Shown here piece by piece: positions 30,992 to 37,030 of a stretch of 37,030 nt of DNA. Position numbers and translations under genes: made by a program. Location: positions 1 to 37,030 of the forward strand of contig JAILJC010000180.1 of NCBI GenBank assembly GCA_024694965.1, in the 5' to 3' direction. Under the pieces are notes generated by a model. The model was not told where the DNA came from, searched no databases, and saw only the letters and a program-made list of their open reading frames with translations. Source of the DNA: Lachnospiraceae bacterium (GTDB lineage Bacteria; Bacillota; Clostridia; Lachnospirales; Lachnospiraceae). How positions within the stretch are numbered: the stretch's first letter is position 1; each line of letters opens with the position of its first letter.

Positions 30992-32329
30992 ATGAAGGTT
31001 GCTTTTCTTGCTCCCGCGGGGGCAATGCACAGATACAACGGAATGTTCCATAAAAACCTGCACTATGCGCCGATAACACTGGCTCTGCTTGCAGCACTGC
31101 TCCCCGCTGAACTTAACGCGGAACCTGTGATATATGACGAGACGGCAGAAGCGATACCGCTTGACCTTAAGGCGGATGTGATCTGTATAACCTGCATCAC
31201 GGGAACAGCAGAGCGCAGCTATCGTTTCGCGGATTATTTCAGAAGCAGGGGGATCCCGGTAATTATAGGAGGCGTACATGCAACCGTGATGCCCGATGAG
31301 GCAAAGCAGCACGCTGACTGCGTGATGGTAGGGCTTGGGGATGAAACTTTCCCGCAGGCCATGCGTGATCTTGCGGCGGGCAGATTAAAGGAGTTTTACT
31401 ACGGACATTCCTGTGTTGATATTTCGGGCCGGCCGATACCAAGAAAGGATCTGCTTAAAAAAGACAGGTACATCACGCTTAATACCGTAGAGTGCGTCAG
31501 GGGCTGCAATCACGCATGCTCTTTCTGTGCTTATCCAACGGCATTCGGAAAACACGTGATAACAAGGCCCGTAGAAGATGTCATAGCGGAGATAAAGACA
31601 TTTAAGGGTAAGATAGTCATCTTCCCTGACGTGAATCTTATAGCGGACATAAAGTATGCAAAAGAACTGTTCACTGCCATGATACCGCTTAAGAAGTGGT
31701 GGTTCGGGCTTACAACGACAGCGATAGGGCATAACGATGAGCTTCTTGCCGTATTTAAAAAGAGCGGGTGTAAGGGCCTGCTTTTGGGATTTGAGTCGGT
31801 CAATCAGGAAACGCAGAAGGACATAAACAAGGGCGTCAATACGGTGAACGAATATGACTGGATCATGCAGAAGCTTCACGATCACGGCATACTTGTCATG
31901 GGCTGCTTTGCATTCGGAAGCGATGAGGATCATACGGATGTATTTAAGCGTACGGCACAGCTTTGCCTAAGCGCAAAGATCGATCTGCCCAGGTTTTCGA
32001 TAATAACTCCGTTCCCCGGAACACCATTCTATAACGAACTTAAGGAACAGGACAGGATAACCGAGGATGACTGGGCGCTTTACGATGTGGAACATGTTGT
32101 GTATAAGCCTAAGAACATGACCAAACAGGAACTCGAAAGAGGTATCGAAGAAGCCTGGATGATGTGTTATTCGTGGAAGGCGATATTTCAGAGGTTCGAT
32201 TTTAAGCGGATCAAGCGCTGGTTTTTCATCTATCTCTTATGCAACATAGGTTACCGCAAATATGCGAAGAACTTCAATAAATATGATGAAAGCGTAATGA
32301 CCGATAACTCGGATATACCGGAGGTTTAG
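30992..32329 (+). CDS. Cobalamin-binding-type radical SAM enzyme 1
   Basis: This 445-residue enzyme has an N-terminal B12-binding-like Rossmann domain (about 1-150, with GGVHATVMPDE and HADCVMVGLGDETF) and a radical SAM barrel (about 165-370) whose 4Fe-4S cluster cysteines are C172, C176 and C179 in GCNHACSFC. The layout is that of the BchE/HpnP class B group, whose members do methylations, ring closures and C-C bond chemistry. The classic DxHxxG cobalamin ligand is absent, as in much of this group. It is the most divergent of four neighbours: IFPDVNLI replaces the DDN motif of the others, and the KWW motif near residue 360 is absent. The start follows AAGGGG. Confidence 0.88.
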   Translation: MKVAFLAPAGAMHRYNGMFHKNLHYAPITLALLAALLPAELNAEPVIYDETAEAIPLDLKADVICITCITGTAERSYRFADYFRSRGIPVIIGGVHATVMPDEAKQHADCVMVGLGDETFPQAMRDLAAGRLKEFYYGHSCVDISGRPIPRKDLLKKDRYITLNTVECVRGCNHACSFCAYPTAFGKHVITRPVEDVIAEIKTFKGKIVIFPDVNLIADIKYAKELFTAMIPLKKWWFGLTTTAIGHNDELLAVFKKSGCKGLLLGFESVNQETQKDINKGVNTVNEYDWIMQKLHDHGILVMGCFAFGSDEDHTDVFKRTAQLCLSAKIDLPRFSIITPFPGTPFYNELKEQDRITEDDWALYDVEHVVYKPKNMTKQELERGIEEAWMMCYSWKAIFQRFDFKRIKRWFFIYLLCNIGYRKYAKNFNKYDESVMTDNSDIPEV

Positions 32330-32334
32330 CATCT

Positions 32335-33666
32335 GTGGCGAAAACACGGATAGCATTCATAAAAGTCAATATGATGTATTCAAAAGGGAAGGACGCGCTA
32401 AAGCCCCTCGTTTTTCCCATAGTGGAAGCATTAACGCCGGATGATTTTGACATAAGCTTCTACGATGAACGGATAGAATCACTGCCGGATAAGCCTGATG
32501 CGGACATAGTGGCATTTTCGGTTGAAACTTTCGCCGCAAAACATGCATATGAACTGGCGGATAAGTATAAGAAGTACGGTCTGCGTACTGTCATGGGAGG
32601 CTTTCATGCTTCCGCTATGCCGGATGAGGTACTAAAGCATGCCGACACCGTCCTTGTAGGTGATGCAGAGGATACATGGGTTTCATATCTTGAAGATGTG
32701 AAAAACGGCTGTGTGAAACAAAGATATGATTCAAAGAATCAGTGTTCCATGGCCTGTGTTAACAACAACTCACATTGCTTTGACGGCAAGAAATACTTAA
32801 GGCTCGGCATGGTGCAGGCCTCCAGGGGCTGTAAGTACAACTGTGATTTCTGTTCGATAAAGAGCCTGTATCCGTCAGGCGTCAGACAGAAGGATATAGA
32901 TGATGTCATAAAAGAGATAAAAAACAGCAGGGAACGGCTAATTTTTTTTATAGATGACAACCTGTTCGTAAATGAGAAAACGGCAAGGGAGCTGTTTACT
33001 GCGATGCGTCCGCTTAAGAAACGCTGGGCATGCCAGATCAGCATGGATATCGCGTTCAATGACGAACTGCTTACGCTCATGCGTGAATCGGGCTGCATCA
33101 TGGTGCTTATAGGGTTTGAATCGCTTAACGCAAAAAACCTCGAACTTATGCATAAGAGTGCCAATATCGGTGTCAAGGATTACGAAGCCGCGATAAGAAA
33201 TATTTACAGGCACGGAATAATGATATATGCGATGTTTGTGCTCGGATACGATCATGACACGGCCCGGTCCATTAAGGAGACCTATGAATTTGCAATGAAG
33301 AATCATCTGGCCGTGGCGAATTTCAATCCGCTTATGATCCTGCCGGGAACCTCGCTGTATAAGCGAATGGAAGAGAAGGGCTTAATGAGGTTTGATAAAT
33401 GGTGGCTTGACGATGAGTACAGGTACGGGGATGCAATGTTTTACCCTGAGTCCATGACCTGTGATGAGCTCATGGAGGGCTGCAGGGCAGCAAGATATGA
33501 CTTTAATACATTCCGAAACATCTTAAAAAGGATGTTCGGGGCAAAAGTCAATCATCAGGGAGTGTTTGGATCCATTGTGTTCGTGCTCATAAATCTTATC
33601 TCACGTTCGGAGATACACAGGAAACAGGGTGGTTTTCTGGGCAGCGTCATGAAGGGGGATACTTAA
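32335..33666 (+). CDS. Cobalamin-binding-type radical SAM enzyme 2
   Basis: The 443-residue protein has the same two-domain layout: B12-binding-like domain with MGGFHASAMPDEVLKHAD and VLVGDAEDTW, then radical SAM barrel with C166, C170 and C173 in GCKYNCDFC. It shares with enzymes 3 and 4 the motifs VETF-x-A (near residue 62), F-I/V-DDN after the cluster site, GFES, a proline-glycine-threonine loop (LPGTSLY) and KWW near residue 358, so these three are a recent subfamily. The start is GTG at 32335 with GGAGG upstream, five bases after enzyme 1. The substrate is unknown; the close sequence kinship suggests related steps or alternative substrates. Confidence 0.88.
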   Translation: MAKTRIAFIKVNMMYSKGKDALKPLVFPIVEALTPDDFDISFYDERIESLPDKPDADIVAFSVETFAAKHAYELADKYKKYGLRTVMGGFHASAMPDEVLKHADTVLVGDAEDTWVSYLEDVKNGCVKQRYDSKNQCSMACVNNNSHCFDGKKYLRLGMVQASRGCKYNCDFCSIKSLYPSGVRQKDIDDVIKEIKNSRERLIFFIDDNLFVNEKTARELFTAMRPLKKRWACQISMDIAFNDELLTLMRESGCIMVLIGFESLNAKNLELMHKSANIGVKDYEAAIRNIYRHGIMIYAMFVLGYDHDTARSIKETYEFAMKNHLAVANFNPLMILPGTSLYKRMEEKGLMRFDKWWLDDEYRYGDAMFYPESMTCDELMEGCRAARYDFNTFRNILKRMFGAKVNHQGVFGSIVFVLINLISRSEIHRKQGGFLGSVMKGDT

Positions 33667-33702
33667 GCGGAAGGGGTCCATATTACGATCGGAGAGAAGA
33701 AG

Positions 33703-35160
33703 TTGAAGATAATCCTTATAAAACCCAATATCGGAAGGCGGGAACACAGCCTGTACGTTGACAATGCGAGCATGGAACCGCTGCAGCTTGGCATCCTTGC
33801 CGCGCTGACACCTCCGGATATTGAAGTTAAGATGTATGATGACCGCCTTGAACCCATACCGTATTCCGAAGCTGCGGACCTTGTTGCGATAACGGTCGAG
33901 ACATTTACTGCGAGACGTTCGTACGAGATAGCGGATGAATACAGGAGGCGGGGCATTAAGGTTCTGATGGGCGGTATGCATGTCAAACTGCTGCCCGGGG
34001 AAGTAAAGGGACACGCCGATTCCGTCATGATAGGCGATGCCGAGGATAAATGGAAAGAAATGACGGATGATCTGAAGGCGGGAACGCTTAAGGAAGTATA
34101 TGAATGCGCACCCGTGTGTGTTCCGCAGAAGGGCGTGATCACCCGGAGGGATATCTACAAGGGTAAGAAATACATGCCGATATCCCTCCTCCAGTATTCA
34201 AGGGGCTGTAAGTATAACTGTAAATACTGTGCGAGCAGCGTGTATTTTGGGCAAAGGCACTTTACAAGGGACGTTGACGAAGTGGTGACAGAGATAAAGT
34301 CACAGAAGAGAAAGCTCTTGTTCTTCGTGGATGACAATATAGTGGGAGATAAAGAACGTGCAAAGGAGCTGTTCCGTGCTCTCATTCCCTTAAAGGTACG
34401 CTGGGTCAGCCAGGGCAGCCTTGATATGCTCGATGACGATGAGCTTATGAGGCTCATGGTAAAAAGCGGGTGTCTCGGACTTGTGATCGGATTTGAGTCG
34501 ATAAAGCCCGAAAGCCTTGACTATATGCATAAGGGTGTCAACAAAAAGTATGTTTCCAACCATTATGCCGAGGCTGTTGAAAAACTGCGGCACTACGGCC
34601 TGCAGACCTGGGCAGCTTTCACTATCGGGCACGATACGGATACGCTTGAGTCGATAGAAGCGACCTATGACTTTGCAAGGAGGAACAAGTTTACTTTTGC
34701 GGCTTATAACATACTTATGCCTTATCCCGGCACCGCACTGTATGACCAGCTTAAGGCCGAGGACAGGCTGTTATATGGCGGAAAGTGGTGGCTTCACGAG
34801 CAGTACAGGTTCAATTATACTGCGTTTGTACCCAAAAACATGACGGCGGATGAGCTTACGGAGGCGGGCTTTTCGTGCAGGCGCAGGTTTAACAGCGCAG
34901 GTTCCATACTTTACAGGATGCTTGAACCGCGGACCAACTTAAGGAATCCGGTGAGGTTTTTCACTTATCTTATATATAATCCCGTGTTTAAGAAGGAAGT
35001 GTTCGAAAAGCAGGGAATGACCTTCGGCTGTAAGGAGAAGGACGATAATGAAGGTGACGTTCATACTGCCGGCGATAGGCAGGAAGAAAAACGAGAAATA
35101 TCTGAAATCCTGGCTGATGGAACCGCTGACCATCGCCGTGATGAACACGCTGCTTCCTGA
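33703..35160 (+). CDS. Cobalamin-binding-type radical SAM enzyme 3, with extended C terminus
   Basis: The frame gives 485 residues from a TTG start at 33703 (GGAGAG upstream). It has the B12-binding-like domain (MGGMHVKLLPGEVKGHAD, VMIGDAEDKW) and the radical SAM barrel with C169, C173 and C176 in GCKYNCKYC, plus FFVDDN, GFES, YPGTALY and KWW. The sibling proteins end soon after the position matching KQGMTFGC. Here the frame continues for about 40 more residues, very polar, through the first 113 bases of enzyme 4. A TAA at 35046 overlapping the next ATG lies in another frame, so the original stop may have been lost by a small indel. Function is as unknown as for enzymes 2 and 4. Confidence 0.85.
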   Translation: MKIILIKPNIGRREHSLYVDNASMEPLQLGILAALTPPDIEVKMYDDRLEPIPYSEAADLVAITVETFTARRSYEIADEYRRRGIKVLMGGMHVKLLPGEVKGHADSVMIGDAEDKWKEMTDDLKAGTLKEVYECAPVCVPQKGVITRRDIYKGKKYMPISLLQYSRGCKYNCKYCASSVYFGQRHFTRDVDEVVTEIKSQKRKLLFFVDDNIVGDKERAKELFRALIPLKVRWVSQGSLDMLDDDELMRLMVKSGCLGLVIGFESIKPESLDYMHKGVNKKYVSNHYAEAVEKLRHYGLQTWAAFTIGHDTDTLESIEATYDFARRNKFTFAAYNILMPYPGTALYDQLKAEDRLLYGGKWWLHEQYRFNYTAFVPKNMTADELTEAGFSCRRRFNSAGSILYRMLEPRTNLRNPVRFFTYLIYNPVFKKEVFEKQGMTFGCKEKDDNEGDVHTAGDRQEEKREISEILADGTADHRRDEHAAS

Positions 35161-36376
35161 AGAGGTGGACAGGGAATTTTACGATGACAGGATAGAAGGT
35201 ATCAATTATGATACTGAAACCGATCTTGTGCTGATAACGGTCGAAACATACACGGCAAAGAGGGCATACCATATAGCCGGAGAATTCAGGAAACGCGGCC
35301 GAAAGGTGGTACTTGGCGGATATCACGTGACCCTTATGCCCGATGAAGCCCTCGAATACTGTGATGCGATAATGATAAACAACTGCGGTGCGAACATGCG
35401 CTCGCTGATCGAAGATCTTAAGGGAGGGGTACTTAAGGATCGATATGTGGGCAGTCCCTGCATAGATTACAGGATAGCCGACCGCTCGATATATGCGGAT
35501 AAGCTTAATAAGTACCTGCCGGTATCCTTAGTGGAAACCGGCCGCGGATGCTACCATAACTGCGAGTTCTGCTCGATCGCAAAGTATTATGATTCAAAGT
35601 ATATACACCGCGAGGTTTCAGACATCATCGCGGAGATGAAGTCGTGCAGGCATAAGCTGTTTTTCCTTGTCGATGACAGTATTTTTTCCGACAGGGCTTT
35701 TGCACGGGAATTATTCACCGAGATCAAGAAGCTCAAGGTTACATGGACAACGCAGATAACCCTTGATATAGCCAGGGATGATGAGGCATTGCGGCTTATG
35801 CATGACAGCGGCTGTACCATGGTTCTCATAGGTTTTGAATCTATAAACATGGACAACTTAAAGCAGATGAACAAAGAGTGGACACAGCGCCTCGGGGAGC
35901 GTGACGAGCTTATCGAGAAGATCCATGCAGCCGGTATAAGCATCTATGCTTCTTTTGTGTTCGGCTTTGATGAGGATACCGAGGAAAGCTTTAAGCGCAC
36001 GCTTGAGTTCACGAGAAAGCATCAGTTCTTTGTTATAGCGTTCAACCATCTGCTGACTTTCCCGAATACGCCGACTTATAATGCCTTCCGTGACGAGGGC
36101 AGGCTTATTTCCGACAAGTGGTGGCTGCAGGAGGGGTATACCTTCGGGACGATATCCTTTAGGCCGAAGCGTTTAAGTGCCGAGGAACTGCGTGACCTGT
36201 GCCGTAAGTATAAAAAGGAATTTTTCCGTTTTGGCTCTATAGTAAGCAGGGGAATGACGTGCTTAAAACGCACCAGAAACCCGCTCATAAACTTTGCGTA
36301 CTGGTTTATCAACATCCTTTTCCATTTTGAGGTTGATAAAAGAATAGGGATACCGGTCGGCGAAAACATGGATTAA
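35048..36376 (+). CDS. Cobalamin-binding-type radical SAM enzyme 4
   Basis: This 442-residue protein repeats the family layout with C168, C172 and C175 in GCYHNCEFC, FLVDDS, GFES, FPNTPTY and KWW. The N terminus MKVTFILPAIGRKKNEK is full length for the family, and AAGGAG at 35032-35037 lies ten bases upstream, so the ATG at 35048 is well supported despite the 113-base overlap with enzyme 3. One difference: GGYHVTLMPDEALEYCDAIM is followed by INNCGANM instead of the VGDAED of its siblings, and PNT replaces PGT in the later loop. Its cobalamin site or partner contacts may therefore differ. A GNAT-like gene follows after 34 bases. Confidence 0.88.
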   Translation: MKVTFILPAIGRKKNEKYLKSWLMEPLTIAVMNTLLPEEVDREFYDDRIEGINYDTETDLVLITVETYTAKRAYHIAGEFRKRGRKVVLGGYHVTLMPDEALEYCDAIMINNCGANMRSLIEDLKGGVLKDRYVGSPCIDYRIADRSIYADKLNKYLPVSLVETGRGCYHNCEFCSIAKYYDSKYIHREVSDIIAEMKSCRHKLFFLVDDSIFSDRAFARELFTEIKKLKVTWTTQITLDIARDDEALRLMHDSGCTMVLIGFESINMDNLKQMNKEWTQRLGERDELIEKIHAAGISIYASFVFGFDEDTEESFKRTLEFTRKHQFFVIAFNHLLTFPNTPTYNAFRDEGRLISDKWWLQEGYTFGTISFRPKRLSAEELRDLCRKYKKEFFRFGSIVSRGMTCLKRTRNPLINFAYWFINILFHFEVDKRIGIPVGENMD

Positions 36377-36377
36377 G

Positions 36378-36397
36378 CGCCGCATGATCCTGCGGCG
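36378..36397 (+). repeat. 7-bp GC-rich hairpin before the acyltransferase gene
   Basis: CGCCGCA (36378-36384) and TGCGGCG (36391-36397) form a perfect stem with a 6-base loop, right after the enzyme 4 stop and right before the GGGGAG binding site. No T-run follows, so it is more likely an RNA-processing or translation element than a terminator. Confidence 0.5.
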
Positions 36398-36410
36398 AAA
36401 GGGGAGAGGC

Positions 36411-37030
36411 ATGGATTTTTGCTTTGCAACGCATGATGATGCGGCGGGCATTCTTAAGATAATGGAAGAGGATACGGCTCCCGGAGGGCTAAAACTTCTT
36501 TATACAAGACGCTCTGACCCGTGCGCTTCTTTTATTAGTGAGAGCGGCGATTCGGTAGCGGGAGTCATAAAAAGGAGCGGTGAAGTTATCGCGACGATAG
36601 CCGCAATACCGAGGTCCATGTATATAAACGGAAGTAAAAGAAGGGTCTGTTATGTGACTAACATGAAGCGGCTTAAGGGAATCGATACAGCCATTAACTG
36701 GTATGAAGCGTTTGATAAGATGTGTAAGAAGGTTAACTGTGACAGTTATTTCTGTTCGCTTATAACCGGAAATGACGATGTATCCAGAATGCTCCATAAA
36801 AAGCGCAGGTTCATGCCTTATGCCGAAAGGCTGGCGGCATACAGGACATATATAATAAACCCTAAGGTCCGCATAAAGGCAGGGCCGGCGGGAACAGAGT
36901 TTGTTAAGGCCGCCGCGGATGACGAAAGCGGGATCGTTAGTTTTCTTAACGAAAACGGCAGAAAGAAGAATCTCTTCCCGGCCTTTGACAGGCTGTCCGA
37001 TCTCGGGGATTTAAAGGCGGAGGACTTTTA
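36411..37030 (+). CDS. GNAT-like acyltransferase, partial at right edge
   Basis: An open frame of 206 codons begins at ATG 36411 behind GGGGAGAGG and runs off the window. It opens MDFCFATHDDAAGILKIMEE, followed by a strand pair around AGVIKRSGEVIATIAAIPRS and MYINGSKRRVCYVTNMKRLKG. That pattern of an N-terminal helix, a beta sheet and a segment leading to an acyl-CoA site is what GNAT-fold N-acyltransferases show, though the pyrophosphate-binding loop is not clear-cut (LKGIDTAINWYEAF). Identification is therefore tentative. It is 34 bases after the fourth radical SAM gene and likely in the same operon, so it may acylate the product or substrate of that pathway. Confidence 0.6.
   Translation, partial: MDFCFATHDDAAGILKIMEEDTAPGGLKLLYTRRSDPCASFISESGDSVAGVIKRSGEVIATIAAIPRSMYINGSKRRVCYVTNMKRLKGIDTAINWYEAFDKMCKKVNCDSYFCSLITGNDDVSRMLHKKRRFMPYAERLAAYRTYIINPKVRIKAGPAGTEFVKAAADDESGIVSFLNENGRKKNLFPAFDRLSDLGDLKAEDF

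Noticed and set aside
30420-31312. Two long minus-strand frames opposite the permease and first radical SAM gene
   Set aside because: They overlap each other and two well-supported plus-strand genes and show no domain.
30981-36410. RiPP precursor peptide near the radical SAM enzymes
   Set aside because: Gaps in the block are 5-36 bases, and no small frame with leader-core character and a binding site was found.

Overview
The window looks like the chromosome of a Clostridia member, most likely a motile rumen or gut Lachnospiraceae. The reasons are its YesM/YesN-type two-component system, the Big_2 surface protein, the dCache chemoreceptor, strong Shine-Dalgarno sites with frequent TTG and GTG starts, and a promoter-like site for the flagellar sigma factor (sigma-28/SigD). 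This is a judgement from gene content and style; there is no rRNA or housekeeping marker to fix the genus. All genes read on the + strand except the partial gene and the tRNA at the left edge.

Layout. 1-436 (minus): an AT-rich partial gene of unknown function and a tRNA-Val(GAC) gene whose variable region carries about 79 extra bases folded as two covarying hairpins. 570-5370: a polar amino acid ABC importer (629-2810), a cytidylate-kinase-like protein and a membrane GGDEF-EAL protein with a degenerate GGDEF site but an intact EAL site. 5381-6605: a coiled-coil protein of unknown function behind a near-consensus sigma-28 promoter. 6647-15858: a YesN/YesM-like regulator pair, then a sugar ABC importer of the galactofuranose YtfQRT-YjfF type, with one highly expressed binding lipoprotein in front and a second, diverged one at the end. 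Helically spaced direct repeats and an attenuator-like terminator lie in its control regions.

15923-22646: an ABC export module (membrane-fusion adaptor, MacB/LolD-like ATPase, two-domain FtsX-type permease) followed by its own OmpR-type regulator and sensor kinase. The adaptor gene starts directly at the end of a large hairpin that contains its ribosome binding site. 22759-24750: a methyl-accepting chemotaxis protein whose sensor domain carries the full amino-acid-binding residue set of the dCache_1AA family.

24873-37030 (right edge): a closely packed gene series. It holds a 1050-residue secreted protein with eight Ig-like Big_2 domains, an O-antigen ligase/polymerase-like membrane protein with an extra extracytoplasmic domain, an aromatic-type amino acid permease, four consecutive cobalamin-binding-type radical SAM enzymes, and a GNAT-like acyltransferase cut by the window end. 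Short gaps and overlaps suggest one transcript. The four-enzyme radical SAM block is the best candidate for an undescribed pathway; its substrate cannot be read from the sequence. Lipid or envelope modification and modified amino acid synthesis are both open.
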